Below the pieces are notes generated by a model that was not told the DNA's origin, did not search any database, and saw nothing but the letters and a program-made list of their open reading frames with translations. DNA of 29,136 nt from contig NZ_DATJPM010000094.1 of NCBI RefSeq assembly GCF_035506375.1, positions 1 through 29,136 on the forward strand, in the 5' to 3' direction. Positions 13,585 through 22,351 of this stretch are shown here, in pieces. Numbering within the stretch: position 1 is the first letter of the stretch; the number at the start of each line of letters is the position of its first letter. The position numbers were made by a program, and so were the translations under genes. The DNA is from Methanocella sp. (GTDB lineage Archaea > Halobacteriota > Methanocellia > Methanocellales > Methanocellaceae).

Positions 13585-15363
13585 ATGAGTAAAGAGTTTA
13601 TGCTGGGTAATGATGCCATTGCCCGGGGACTGCTGGAAAGCAGCGTCGACGTCGCCACGGGCTATCCCGGCACGCCGTCCTCCGAGATCCTCATGACGCT
13701 GGCCCCGTCGGCCAGAGACCGTTTTCATATCGAATGGTCCGTGAACGAGAAGGTCGCTCTCGAGGTGGCCATCGGCGCGTCCTGGGCGGGCGCCAGGTCC
13801 GTGTGTACGATGAAGCACGTCGGCCTTAACGTCGCGGCGGACCCGTTCATGACCCTGTCGCACACTGGCGTCGTGGGAGGCTTGATCATAATTTCTGCGG
13901 ACGACCCGGCCTGCCACTCGTCGCAGAACGAGCAGGACAGCCGCGTTTACTCTAAGTTCGCAAAAATCCCTTGCTTAGACCCCCAGTCTCCCCAGGAGGC
14001 CAAGGACATGATCGCCTACGCCTACGCCTTCTCGGAGAAGCACCAGATACCCGTGCTGCTGCGGCCAACGACCCGGATCTCCCACGCGAAGTCGGACATC
14101 GAAGTCCACGAGATCGCCGGCCGCGAGAAGAGCATCGAGTTCAGGAAGGATGCCGAGCGCTTCGTCGTGCTGCCGAAGCATACCCGGGTACTCCTTAAAA
14201 AGCTGAACGCCAAACAGGACGCGATGCGAAAAGAGCTCGCGGAGTCGCCATGGAACCGTCTTGAAATAAAGAAGGGCGCAAAGCTGGGCATCATAGCTTC
14301 CGGTGTGGCCAGCACATATGTAGAAGAGGCCATGGAGACCTTAGGCACCCCCGTCTCCTACCTTAAGATCGGAGCTTACCCCGTCGACCCCGAACTAATT
14401 AAAAAATTAGCCGGCAGCGTCGAGCGTATTCTCGTCATCGAGGAATTAACGCCCTTCCTGGAGGAGCAGGCCCGGATGTACGCCGATACCGTGCTCGGCA
14501 AGATGACGGGCGACGTGCCCCACGAGGGCGAGTTCGACACGCTCCTCGTATCGAATATGATAAGAAAAGTCGCCGGAAAGCCGCTGCTGCAGGACCGGGA
14601 CGTTAAATTAGACTTCGAGCTGCCCGCCCGGCCGCCTGCCATGTGCGCCGGATGCCCGCACCGGGCGACGTTCTACGCCCTGAAGAGCGTCTTCAAGGAC
14701 GACGCCATCTTCGCCAGCGACATCGGCTGCTACACCCTGGGCACGCAGCTCGCCGCCGTAGATACGTGCCTCTGCATGGGCGCGAGCATCACTATCGCCT
14801 CAGGCCTTAGCTTTTCCGGCGTTAAGAATAAGGTCGCCTGCACTATCGGCGATTCGACGTTCCTGCACACGGGCATTCCCGGCCTCATCAACGCCGTCTA
14901 TAATAAGGCCGATATCACCGTCGTTATTCTTGATAACCGGACCACGGGCATGACGGGCCACCAGCCTCACCCGGCGACCGGCGAGACGATCCTCGGGGAG
15001 CCGTCGACGGAAATATCCCTGGAGTCCGTCGTGAAGGCCTGTGGCGTTCCGTCACTGCAGGTGATCGACCCATTCGACATTGAGATCGCAAAGGCCGCCT
15101 TTAAGAAAGCCTATAATACGGACGGCGTTAAAGTCATAATCGCCCGCCAGCCGTGCGTCATTACGGCAAAACGGATGGGCATCCGCCGGCATCAGTACGA
15201 GGTCGTGGAGGACCTGTGCGAAGGCTGCAAGCGCTGTGTCAAGTTCGGCTGCCCGGCCATGGAGGTACGGAACGGCAAGGCGTTCATCAACGATACCTGT
15301 GCCGGCTGTTCCATGTGCACGCAGGTATGCCAGTTCGGCGCCATCAAGGCGAAGGGGGTTTAA
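13585..15363 (+). CDS. iorA: Indolepyruvate:ferredoxin oxidoreductase, alpha subunit
   Basis: A 592-residue subunit that binds thiamine diphosphate and Fe-S clusters and, with IorB, converts aryl-pyruvates plus CoA to aryl-acetyl-CoA, CO2 and reduced ferredoxin, or runs in reverse. The N-terminus has the pyrimidine-binding domain (TGYPGTPSSEI, WSVNEKVALEVAIGAS). The thiamine diphosphate motif begins with GDS at 422-424 and ends near LDNRTTGMTGH. Two ferredoxin-type motifs close the protein: Cys545/548/551/556, with the four-residue last spacing typical of IorA, and Cys572/575/578/582. AAGGTG sits 4 nt before the ATG. iorB starts 2 nt after the stop. Confidence 0.95.
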   Translation: MSKEFMLGNDAIARGLLESSVDVATGYPGTPSSEILMTLAPSARDRFHIEWSVNEKVALEVAIGASWAGARSVCTMKHVGLNVAADPFMTLSHTGVVGGLIIISADDPACHSSQNEQDSRVYSKFAKIPCLDPQSPQEAKDMIAYAYAFSEKHQIPVLLRPTTRISHAKSDIEVHEIAGREKSIEFRKDAERFVVLPKHTRVLLKKLNAKQDAMRKELAESPWNRLEIKKGAKLGIIASGVASTYVEEAMETLGTPVSYLKIGAYPVDPELIKKLAGSVERILVIEELTPFLEEQARMYADTVLGKMTGDVPHEGEFDTLLVSNMIRKVAGKPLLQDRDVKLDFELPARPPAMCAGCPHRATFYALKSVFKDDAIFASDIGCYTLGTQLAAVDTCLCMGASITIASGLSFSGVKNKVACTIGDSTFLHTGIPGLINAVYNKADITVVILDNRTTGMTGHQPHPATGETILGEPSTEISLESVVKACGVPSLQVIDPFDIEIAKAAFKKAYNTDGVKVIIARQPCVITAKRMGIRRHQYEVVEDLCEGCKRCVKFGCPAMEVRNGKAFINDTCAGCSMCTQVCQFGAIKAKGV

Positions 15364-15365
15364 GC

Positions 15366-15941
15366 ATGGATAAGTTCGATCTACTCATTGTCGGCGTCGG
15401 CGGCCAGGGCGTCATCCTCGCCTCGGACATTATCGGTAAAGCCGCCGTCCAGGAAGGCCTGCCCGTCCGCGCGGCGGAGACCCACGGCATGGCCCAGCGC
15501 GGCGGCGCCGTAGAAAATCACGTCCGCATCGGCTGCAAGTACGGGAGCCTCATTCCGGCGGGAGGCGCCGACTGCCTGATGAGCATGGAGCCCCTCGAGG
15601 CGCTGCGGTTCGCGAAGTACCTCAACCCGAAGGGCACGGCCATCATTAACAGCGAAAAGATCGTGCCCGTGACCGTGAACCTGGGCAAGGTCCCATATCC
15701 TGAATTAGAGGTCATCCGGGATACGATGAAGGGCCTGTGCGCCGAAGTCCGGATGGAGGACTATACGGCGCTGGCGAAAAAGGCGGGCGCCGCGCAGGCG
15801 CTCAACGTCGTCATGATCGGTGCCGTGTCGAAGTACCTGCCCATCAGCACGGAGACGCTGAAGGACGTCATCGCGAAGTCCGTGCCGCCGAAGACGGTGG
15901 CCGTGAACCTCAAGGCGTTCGAGCTCGGGCGCGAAACTTAA
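15366..15941 (+). CDS. iorB: Indolepyruvate:ferredoxin oxidoreductase, beta subunit
   Basis: A 191-residue gamma-type subunit of the 2-oxoacid:acceptor oxidoreductase family. The opening LIVGVGGQGVILASDIIG and the block RAAETHGMAQRGGAV are family signatures. The ATG at 15366 follows GGGGGT by 5 nt; the longer open frame reaching back to 15153 overlaps the iorA ferredoxin motifs and is not coding. The stop codon (15939-15941) overlaps the direct repeat that borders the palindromic element described next, so that element inserted exactly at the gene's end without shortening the protein. Confidence 0.93.
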   Translation: MDKFDLLIVGVGGQGVILASDIIGKAAVQEGLPVRAAETHGMAQRGGAVENHVRIGCKYGSLIPAGGADCLMSMEPLEALRFAKYLNPKGTAIINSEKIVPVTVNLGKVPYPELEVIRDTMKGLCAEVRMEDYTALAKKAGAAQALNVVMIGAVSKYLPISTETLKDVIAKSVPPKTVAVNLKAFELGRET

Positions 15942-15949
15942 ATATCATT
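15940..15949 (+). repeat. Direct repeat (left) flanking palindromic element A
   Basis: AAATATCATT matches AAATATTATT at 16308-16317 in 9 of 10 positions. The position and length fit a target-site duplication. It shares two bases with the iorB stop codon. Confidence 0.5.
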
Positions 15950-16307
15950 GCTGTGTTGAATTACTCCCGTATTTTAAGCTTCATAAGGGCACGGAGGGCA
16001 CTATTTTTCACCACAAAGGCACGAAGAGCACGGAGGCTCACAAAGTTTTCTTTTTAGATTAAGTTACAAAGTACACAAAGCCGGTTCATCGGCGATCAGG
16101 GCACGAAGGATACAAGGGCACAGTGGAATGAACAAGAGCACTTTTTGCCATCGTGCCTTTATATATTATAAATTCAAAAAGCGGCTCTGTGTCATTTGTA
16201 TCTTAATTATAAAAAAGTCTTTGTGGGCCTCCGTGCTCTTCGTGCCTTTGTGGTGAAAATAGTGCCTCCGTACACTCTGAGACTTAAAAGAGCATATTCA
16301 ACACAGC
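15950..16307. mobile_element. Palindromic MITE-like element A (358 bp, non-coding)
   Basis: The two ends are inverted repeats, GCTGTGTTGAAT and ATTCAACACAGC. The arms of about 130 bp pair over most of their length, including CACCACAAAGGCACGAAGAG on the left (16010-16029) and its exact complement on the right (16230-16249). The centre is an imperfect loop of about 95 bp. Short units of the form GGCACGAAG recur through the arms. A near-perfect 10-bp direct repeat borders it. Element C at 24936 is a diverged copy with the same order of blocks. There is no open frame with a ribosome binding site inside. If transcribed from iorAB, it would give a long hairpin RNA. Confidence 0.7.
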
Positions 16308-16317
16308 AAATATTATT
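16308..16317 (+). repeat. Direct repeat (right) flanking palindromic element A
   Basis: AAATATTATT, partner of 15940-15949 (one mismatch). The remaining spacer 16318-16464 holds no gene I can support. Confidence 0.5.
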
Positions 16318-16464
16318 AATGATGCGGGCTTCTAATCTCGCATCCATCCTTCTTTTTATCTAACGATAATGTCCTGGCGTTCGATATCCGTAAACCGGGC
16401 GACCGCTTTTCTGATTCTATTATTTCTCAACTGAAAATAACCTGGCAGGGCCGGTCATCCGGGC

Positions 16465-16962
16465 CTATTCTAAGACCTTCTTCAAAGCCGTATAAGAGAT
16501 TACGTCATTCACGTCTTCAACGAATTTAATATTTTCCAGCTTACCGCTGGCGAGAGAATTATGGAGCAGGATGGGCGTAAAGTCTAGATCCAGGGCGCCA
16601 CGATACGTGGATAAGACGCAGTACTCGGCGCAGTACCCGGTGATAATAACCGTATCGATGCCCTGTCCTCGCAATATTTCGGCGAGAAAGGTCTTGTTAA
16701 AGCCGTTACTATAATTTTTAACGATGTGGACGTCCGAGCTAAGTATATTCAGGCTGTCCGGCAAGCTAAAGCCCTCTGTGCCCGGGACCAGGTTCGATTC
16801 CGCATCTTCATGCTGTATACAGATTACCGGCAGGCCTTTACTACGGAATAAGGCGATGGCGGCATTTATGTATTCGATGGCGTTGTCTAGCGATTGAGCA
16901 GTTAAGGGGCTGCTTTTAAAAAATTCTTTCTGAACATCTATGACGAGCAGGGCCGGTTTCAT
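16465..16962 (-). CDS. Isochorismatase-family cysteine hydrolase
   Basis: A 165-residue alpha/beta hydrolase of the isochorismatase/nicotinamidase superfamily. The catalytic triad is visible: Asp9 in LLVIDVQKEFF, Lys82 in IVKNYSNGF and Cys115 in ITGYCAEYCVLST. The cis-peptide region TGYCAEYC is normal for the family. The substrate is uncertain: amidases for nicotinamide and similar compounds share this fold, and the short length excludes the carrier-protein fusion of bacterial isochorismatases. A TATA-like TTAAATAT on this strand (about 16985-16992) is only about 26 nt before the ATG, so the message is probably leaderless. It sits alone between element A and the first aryl-CoA ligase. Confidence 0.8.
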   Translation of the reverse strand: MKPALLVIDVQKEFFKSSPLTAQSLDNAIEYINAAIALFRSKGLPVICIQHEDAESNLVPGTEGFSLPDSLNILSSDVHIVKNYSNGFNKTFLAEILRGQGIDTVIITGYCAEYCVLSTYRGALDLDFTPILLHNSLASGKLENIKFVEDVNDVISYTALKKVLE

Positions 16963-17173
16963 AGTACAGGGTATCTTCCTGGATATTTAACGTTTACCTG
17001 AATAGCCGCAATAATTACTCGCGAGCAAATCGGGCCTGTCGAATACACTGTTTTCATTCAACTGCCGCGTCTGGACAATTATTAAATGAGAAGATCCCTT
17101 CGACATATCGCGGTTATATTTTTTAAATGCGACCATCGTCTATGCACGAAAGGTTTTAATATTACCGCATACA

Positions 17174-17197
17174 CCTATGTATATCTTTGTACGTAGG
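17174..17197. promoter_or_regulatory. Imperfect inverted repeat over the ribosome site of ligase 1
   Basis: CCTATGTA (17174-17181) faces TACGTAGG (17190-17197), one mismatch in eight pairs. The right arm contains the TAGGAG ribosome binding site, so a regulator or RNA fold could act here. Confidence 0.3.
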
Positions 17198-17206
17198 AGC
17201 CCAAAA

Positions 17207-18529
17207 ATGAACGCAAAATCTTCATTTTACGACAACGCTAATAGTGGCAGCACCATGAGCGATATCCTCCATATGCCACGGAAGGAGCTTGAAGAGCTCC
17301 AGGGCAAGCGGCTCCGGGCAGTCGTGAAGAAGGTCTATGATAATAACGCTTTTTATAAGAAAAAGTTCGACGCTATGGGCCTGAAGCCCGGGGATATCAA
17401 GGGCATCGAGGATATTCACAAGCTCCCGTTCACAGAGAAGACCGATTTCCGGGATAATTATCCTTATGGCCTCCTGTCGGTCCCTCGCAATGAGATCGTG
17501 CGCATGCACGCGTCTTCGGGCACTACGGGCAAGCCGACCGTCGTGTTCTATACGAAGAACGATATTCGTACATGGGCGAAAATGTTCGCGCGCTGTCTTG
17601 AAATGGCGGGTGTCACAAAGAATGACGTTTTCCAGGTAACGCCCGGATACGGGCTATTCACCGGCGGCCTGGGCTTTCATTATGGCGGCGAAGAGCTGGG
17701 CTGCATGGTCATACCGATGGGCCCGGGCGACACAAAGAAACAGATCAATATGATGCAGGACTTCGGGACGACGGTTCTGGGCGGCACGGTCACCTACTCG
17801 CTCAGGCTGGCCGAAGTCTGTAAAGAAATGGGCATCGACCCAAGGAGCCTGGGCCTCCGTGTGGGCATCTTCGGCGCTGAGCACTGGTCCGACGGCATGC
17901 GGGATAAGATCGAGGGCATATTCGGGTTCGAGGCCTTCGATATTTATGGCATGACCGAGATGTTCGGGCCGGGCATCGGCCTGGACTGCCCGAAGCACGA
18001 AGGGATACACATCTGGGAAGACAACTTCATCCTGGAGATCATCGACGCGAAGGGCGAGCCCTGCGCCGAAGGAGAGCGCGGCGAGATCGTGCTCACCACG
18101 CTGACGAAGGAAGGCATGCCCCTGTTGCGCTACCGGACCCGGGACCTGAGCCGGATGTTAGGCTATTGCTCTTGCGGCCGGACGCACCGGCTCATCGACC
18201 GGGTGAGCGGCCGTACGGACGACATGGTCATCGTGCGGGGCGTAAACGTGTTCCCCGGCCAGATCGAGTCGGTGCTCATGAAGTACCCTCAGGTCGGCCC
18301 CGAGTGGTACGCATACGCCTTCCGCAACGAGTTCGGCTCCATGGACCATTTACAGATAAAGGTAGAAGCAACCGGCACCACAAAGGAGCTTCTCCAGATA
18401 CGGGACGATATGCTAAAAGAGCTGACATCTACACTGATGGGACTCAAGCCCGAGCTGGTCTTCGTGCCCACCGGGACGCTGCCGCGGCAGGAGAAAAAGA
18501 CGAAGCGCCTCATAGACCAGAGAAAATAA
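17207..18529 (+). CDS. Phenylacetate-CoA ligase family protein 1
   Basis: AMP-forming acyl-CoA synthetase that activates aryl acids such as phenylacetate or indoleacetate with ATP and CoA. The P-loop-like motif is HASSGTTGKPTVVFYT, the A5 core is DIYGMTEMFGPG, the A7 region is YRTRDLS, and the hinge to the C-terminal domain is GRTDDMVIVRGVNVFPGQIE. The last Lys-rich block, PRQEKKTKR, contains the candidate catalytic lysine. I start at ATG 17207 because TAGGAG lies 8 nt upstream, giving 440 residues; the ATG at 17177 lies in the leader. The N-terminal 15 residues before MSDILHMP are an extension compared with the two paralogues. A COG1751 gene follows 81 nt downstream in the same direction. 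With IorAB nearby, the product aryl-CoA is likely linked to aryl-pyruvate. Confidence 0.87.
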   Translation: MNAKSSFYDNANSGSTMSDILHMPRKELEELQGKRLRAVVKKVYDNNAFYKKKFDAMGLKPGDIKGIEDIHKLPFTEKTDFRDNYPYGLLSVPRNEIVRMHASSGTTGKPTVVFYTKNDIRTWAKMFARCLEMAGVTKNDVFQVTPGYGLFTGGLGFHYGGEELGCMVIPMGPGDTKKQINMMQDFGTTVLGGTVTYSLRLAEVCKEMGIDPRSLGLRVGIFGAEHWSDGMRDKIEGIFGFEAFDIYGMTEMFGPGIGLDCPKHEGIHIWEDNFILEIIDAKGEPCAEGERGEIVLTTLTKEGMPLLRYRTRDLSRMLGYCSCGRTHRLIDRVSGRTDDMVIVRGVNVFPGQIESVLMKYPQVGPEWYAYAFRNEFGSMDHLQIKVEATGTTKELLQIRDDMLKELTSTLMGLKPELVFVPTGTLPRQEKKTKRLIDQRK

Positions 18530-18610
18530 TAATAAATTCTCTTCAGTCTCAAGGCGTGGAAACAATAGCTTAATGGTAAATCCATACTAATATATTATTC
18601 GGGGGTACTT

Positions 18611-19132
18611 ATGAAAAAGGAAATAATCTATTATTTTACAGCTCCCGGCGAACGCAATACGAATACGACACTAAAGACAGTACGAGACTGGGCCTCTAAA
18701 TATCACATCAAGCGAGTCCTGGTCCCCTCGAAAAGCGGCCAGACCGCCCAAAAAGCCTACAACTTATTTAAGAATACCGGGATCAGCCTGACCATCGTGG
18801 GCACTGACCCGAACATCTTCTCCAGCGAAATCCTGGCGCAGCTCCGGAGTAACGGCACCCGCGTGGTCTTTTACAAGGATATACCCTATACGTACTCTCC
18901 GGAGATGAAGACCGCCTACCGGCGCATGGGAGAAGGCTTTAAGGTCGCCGTCGAGCTGGGCATCATCGCCGCTTATCTCGATGAGGGTGATACGAACGAT
19001 GTGATCGCCCTCGGCGGCACAAAAAAGGGCGTGGACACGGCGCTGGTAATAAAGCCGGCAAAGTCTGAAACTTTCGACCAGCTCGAGGTAAGGGAAATAA
19101 TCGCCAAGCCGATGTCGATAAAAATAGTATAA
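18611..19132 (+). CDS. COG1751 protein (pyruvate kinase C-terminal alpha/beta-like), copy 2
   Basis: A 173-residue paralogue of the protein at 4621. They share the opening IxYF-xPG, the SGxTxxKA loop near residue 43, VAVExxIxAA, and the closing block DVIALGGTKKGVDTALVIKPA with REIIAKP. It lacks the 20 or so residues of the GHHVGFSKPG region in the first copy. GGGGGT stands 6 nt before the ATG, and a TATA-like TAATATATTA lies at 18588-18597, so it can be transcribed separately from the ligase. Location after an aryl-CoA ligase suggests a link to that pathway, but no function is established. Confidence 0.78.
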   Translation: MKKEIIYYFTAPGERNTNTTLKTVRDWASKYHIKRVLVPSKSGQTAQKAYNLFKNTGISLTIVGTDPNIFSSEILAQLRSNGTRVVFYKDIPYTYSPEMKTAYRRMGEGFKVAVELGIIAAYLDEGDTNDVIALGGTKKGVDTALVIKPAKSETFDQLEVREIIAKPMSIKIV

Positions 19133-19147
19133 ACGTTTTTTAAAATT

Positions 19148-19582
19148 TTATATCCTGCTGACTTCCTTATCGTCCACGATCCGGATCTTCGCCGCTTTCA
19201 GGACCTTCAGCGCCGCTTTCACGTTATCGACGCGAATTATCAGCAGCGCGAGGTTCGACGTGGTGACAAAGGCGTACGCGTAGTCGATGTTCACGTTATT
19301 CTTGCCCAGCGTGTTGGCGATATCCGCGAGGCCGCCCGGCACGTCCTTCATCTCGACGCCGATGACCTCCGTCTCCGAAACCGCGAAGCCCTGCCCCTGC
19401 AGCGTCTTATAGGCCTTATCCGGGTCGTCCACGACCATGCGGATCACCCCGAAATCGCCCGCCTCGGCGATGGTAAAAGCCCTGATATTGATCTTAGCCT
19501 TCGACAACGACTCGGCTATCTTCGAAAGCCGGCCCGGCTTATTCTCAGCGAACAGCGATATCTGCTTGATCGTGCCACTCAT
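19148..19582 (-). CDS. Tandem ACT-domain protein associated with aryl-CoA ligase
   Basis: A 144-residue protein made of two ACT domains. The first (about 4-70) starts TIKQISLFAENKPGRLSKIA, the usual ligand-binding turn between strand and helix. The second (about 73-142) has VEMKDVPGGLADIANTLG in the same place. ACT pairs bind amino acids and switch enzymes or regulators. This family (COG4747) is commonly encoded beside phenylacetate-CoA ligases, as here: it starts 25 nt after the stop of ligase 2, with its own GGAGG 7 nt upstream of ATG 19582 (the ATG at 19603 precedes that site). Likely role: sensing an aromatic amino acid and controlling the ligase. Confidence 0.85.
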   Translation of the reverse strand: MSGTIKQISLFAENKPGRLSKIAESLSKAKINIRAFTIAEAGDFGVIRMVVDDPDKAYKTLQGQGFAVSETEVIGVEMKDVPGGLADIANTLGKNNVNIDYAYAFVTTSNLALLIIRVDNVKAALKVLKAAKIRIVDDKEVSRI

Positions 19583-19607
19583 AAACAATCCTCCGAAATG
19601 CAATCTC

Positions 19608-20915
19608 TTAAATCTTTCTCCTGTCGACGACCTTCTGCGACTTGCCCTGGGACCGGGGCAGCGTTCCCGTCTCGACCAGCTCCACGTTCGTCTGCAGCTG
19701 CAGGACCTTCTTGAGCTCGTACTGGATCTTCTTCTCCAGGTTCATCAGGTCGGCCAGCTTATCGCTGAAGGCGGCCCTGGTGACCTCGACGCGGACCGTA
19801 AGATCGTCCAGCTCGCCCTTCCGCTCGGCGATGATCTGGAAGTGCTCCCCGACCTCCGGGATGGTCATCAGGACCGACTCGATCTGGCTGGGGAACACGT
19901 TGATGCCGCGGATGATGAGCATGTCGTCGGCGCGGCCCAGGATGCGCATGATCCTCGGGTGTGTACGGCCGCAGACACACTCCCTATTATTCAGGATCGT
20001 GATGTCGCCGATCTTATAGCGTATCAGCGGCAGCGCCTCCTTGGACAGCGTCGTGACCACGAGCTCGCCCTTCTGGCCTTCCTTGACCGGGTCGCCATTC
20101 TTATCGATGACCTCCAATAAAAAGTGGTCCGCCCAGACGTGGATGCCGTCCTGCTCCTCGCACTCGGTGAACAGGGGCCCGGACAGCTCCGACGTGCCGT
20201 AGATATCGTAGGCCTTGATGCCCATGCTCGTCTCAATGCGCTTGCGCGTTTCCAGCGACCAGGGCTCAGCCCCGAGGATCGCGGCCTTCAGGCAGGTATC
20301 GTCCTTAATGCTGATGCCCATTTTTCTGGCCACCTCGTTCATATGTAACAGGTACGATGGCGTGCAGGAAATGGCCGTCGCATTGAGGTCCCTCATGAGC
20401 TCTATCTGGCGTTCCGTATTGCCTACGCCCATGGGGATGACACTCGCGCCGATCTCCTCGGCCCCATAGTGCAGGCCTAAGCCGCCCGTGAACAGACCGT
20501 ACCCGTAGCTGTTCTGGATGATGTCTCCGCGACCCAGGCCGCAGGCCGTCAGGGACCGGGCCAGCGACGTCGTCCAGCAGTCCACGTCGCCCCGGGTGTA
20601 GCCGACCACCGTTGGCTTGCCCGTCGTGCCCGACGAGACGTGGAACCGCACCACCTGATTCAGGGGAACGCAAAACATGCCGGTCGGGTAATTGTCCCGG
20701 AGGTCCTTCTTGTAGGTGAAGGGAAGCTTTGTGATGTCATCCAGGGTCTTAATATGCTCGGGCTTTACGCCCGCTTCCTTAAAGCGATTGCGATAAAATA
20801 CCGACGACCTGTAAACGTTATCGACGAGCTGGCGGAGCTTCCTTTCCTGGATCTCCTGCAGCTCTTCCAGAGGCGCTCTCTCGATGCGAGAGTTCCAATA
20901 ATCAAGCATGGGCAT
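19608..20915 (-). CDS. Phenylacetate-CoA ligase family protein 2
   Basis: A 435-residue AMP-forming aryl-CoA ligase. The key blocks are HVSSGTTGKPTVVGYT, DIYGTSELSGPLFTE, YKIGDIT and GRADDMLIIRGINVFPSQIE, with a Lys-rich end (PRSQGKSQKVVDRRK). The metal- and zinc-like CVCGRTHPR segment is also present in the other two copies as CSCGRTH and CECGRTA. GAGGT stands 6 nt before the ATG at 20915, and ATAAATAT on this strand (about 20948-20955) fits a TATA box giving an 11-nt leader. It is the first gene of a ligase-ACT pair. Substrate preference among phenylacetate, indoleacetate and hydroxyphenylacetate cannot be read from sequence. Confidence 0.88.
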   Translation of the reverse strand: MPMLDYWNSRIERAPLEELQEIQERKLRQLVDNVYRSSVFYRNRFKEAGVKPEHIKTLDDITKLPFTYKKDLRDNYPTGMFCVPLNQVVRFHVSSGTTGKPTVVGYTRGDVDCWTTSLARSLTACGLGRGDIIQNSYGYGLFTGGLGLHYGAEEIGASVIPMGVGNTERQIELMRDLNATAISCTPSYLLHMNEVARKMGISIKDDTCLKAAILGAEPWSLETRKRIETSMGIKAYDIYGTSELSGPLFTECEEQDGIHVWADHFLLEVIDKNGDPVKEGQKGELVVTTLSKEALPLIRYKIGDITILNNRECVCGRTHPRIMRILGRADDMLIIRGINVFPSQIESVLMTIPEVGEHFQIIAERKGELDDLTVRVEVTRAAFSDKLADLMNLEKKIQYELKKVLQLQTNVELVETGTLPRSQGKSQKVVDRRKI

Positions 20916-21031
20916 TATTTTACCTCACTATATTATGCACGTTGAGCGATATTTATGGGCTGTAACATCCCTGTCCGTACTGCGATGGACTTTTATATTA
21001 TCAATAAACGATTTATCGCCCGCAATATATA

Positions 21032-22333
21032 TTAAATGCTCGTCCTCAAGTCGATGACTTTCTTACTCTTGCCCTCGACCCGGGGCAGGCTGCCCTTATC
21101 CACGAGCACCACGTTAGTCCGCAGGTTTAGCTGTTCCTTAAGCTTTTTCGTGACGATGCCAGTGACCTTTTTCAGATCCCCTAGCTCGCCCGAGAAAGCC
21201 CTGTCGCTCATTTCGACCTTGACGGTCATTTCGTCCAGGTGGTTGACCCTCTCCAGCACGACCTGGAAGTACTCGCCCACCTCGGGCATGTCCATGAGCA
21301 CGTGCTCGATCTGGCTGGGGAACACATTGAGCCCTCTTATTATGAGCATGTCGTCGGCGCGGCCGTAAAATTTCGTTATTTTACGGGCCGTGCGGCCGCA
21401 TTCGCACTCGCCGTCCATGAGCTTCGTGATATCGCCCGTGCGGTAGCGTATAAGGGGCATCGCTTCCTTGCAGAGTGTGGTAAGCGTCAGCTCGCCCTTT
21501 TCCTCTGGGTCACACGGCTCGCCCCGCTTATCGAGGACTTCCAGTATAAAGGCGTCCTCCCAGACGTGAAGGCCGTCCTGCTCCTTGCATTCGAAGGCGA
21601 CGCCGGGGCCCATCATCTCCGACAGGCCGTAGGAGTCGTAAGCCTTAATCCCAAAAGCCTTTTCCAGCTCCTTCCTCGTGTTGACGGACCACGGCTCGGC
21701 ACCGAAAAGCCCTATTTTTATGGGCAGCGTGCCGGGCTCGATGCCCATCTTTTTCGCGGTCTCCGCGATGTAGAGCGCGTAGGATGGCGTCGCATGGAAA
21801 GCGGTGACGCCGAAGTCCTGTATCATCTCGATCTGTTTCTGGGTACTGCCGGTACCGCTCGGGACGACAGTGCATCCCAGTCTCTCGGCACCGGCATGAA
21901 TACCCAGGCCCCCTGTGAATAATCCGTAGTTGGCCGCATTCTGGAACACGTCTCCCGGCCGGACGCCGGCCATGTAGAAGCACCTGGCCATAAGTTCGGC
22001 CCAGATTTTGAGGTCCTTCTGCGTATAGCCGACGACGGTCGACTTGCCGCTTGTGCCCGACGACGCGTGGATGCGGTTTACCTTACTTCGAGGCACGGCG
22101 AACAGCCCGAACGGGTAATTGTCCCGCAGGTCCGTCTTCTTCGTGAATGGCAGCTTTCGTACGTCTTCGGCGGATCTTATATCGGATGGCTTGACCCCTG
22201 CCTCGTCGAACTTCTTTTTATAGAACGGCACGTTTTTGTAGACGCTATTGGCTGACTTTTTTAGCCTCTTCAATTGCAGCTCTTCTAGCTGTTTTCGATT
22301 CATCGTCTCGATCTTCGGCTGCCAGTACTCCAT
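21032..22333 (-). CDS. Phenylacetate-CoA ligase family protein 3
   Basis: A 433-residue paralogue of the ligases at 17207 and 19608. Blocks: HASSGTSGKSTVVGYT, DSYGLSEMMGPG, YRTGDIT and GRADDMLIIRGLNVFPSQIE, ending with RVEGKSKKVIDLR. Ligases 2 and 3 lie head to tail on the same strand, 116 bp apart, and are visibly closer to each other (for example VYRSSVFYRNRF/VYKNVPFYKKKF and KEALPLIRYK/KEAMPLIRYR). This suggests local duplication followed by divergence of substrate range. GAGGA is 6 nt before ATG 22333. A TATA box, CCTTTATAT on this strand (about 22381-22389), and a palindrome lie upstream. Confidence 0.88.
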   Translation of the reverse strand: MEYWQPKIETMNRKQLEELQLKRLKKSANSVYKNVPFYKKKFDEAGVKPSDIRSAEDVRKLPFTKKTDLRDNYPFGLFAVPRSKVNRIHASSGTSGKSTVVGYTQKDLKIWAELMARCFYMAGVRPGDVFQNAANYGLFTGGLGIHAGAERLGCTVVPSGTGSTQKQIEMIQDFGVTAFHATPSYALYIAETAKKMGIEPGTLPIKIGLFGAEPWSVNTRKELEKAFGIKAYDSYGLSEMMGPGVAFECKEQDGLHVWEDAFILEVLDKRGEPCDPEEKGELTLTTLCKEAMPLIRYRTGDITKLMDGECECGRTARKITKFYGRADDMLIIRGLNVFPSQIEHVLMDMPEVGEYFQVVLERVNHLDEMTVKVEMSDRAFSGELGDLKKVTGIVTKKLKEQLNLRTNVVLVDKGSLPRVEGKSKKVIDLRTSI

Positions 22334-22351
22334 ATCGCTTCCTCATAGAGA

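Noticed and set aside
15153..15941. Longer iorB frame starting upstream
   Set aside because: It overlaps the iorA ferredoxin cysteines in another frame. The ATG at 15366 has a proper ribosome site and gives the family's normal start.
16318..16464. Short protein-like stretch between element A and the hydrolase
   Set aside because: A run reading as DNVLAFDIRKPGD is visible on the plus strand, but it is too short and has no start to claim a decayed gene.
16788..16800. T-loop-like GGTTCGATTCC suggesting a tRNA
   Set aside because: It sits inside the isochorismatase-family gene, with no acceptor, D or anticodon stems around it.
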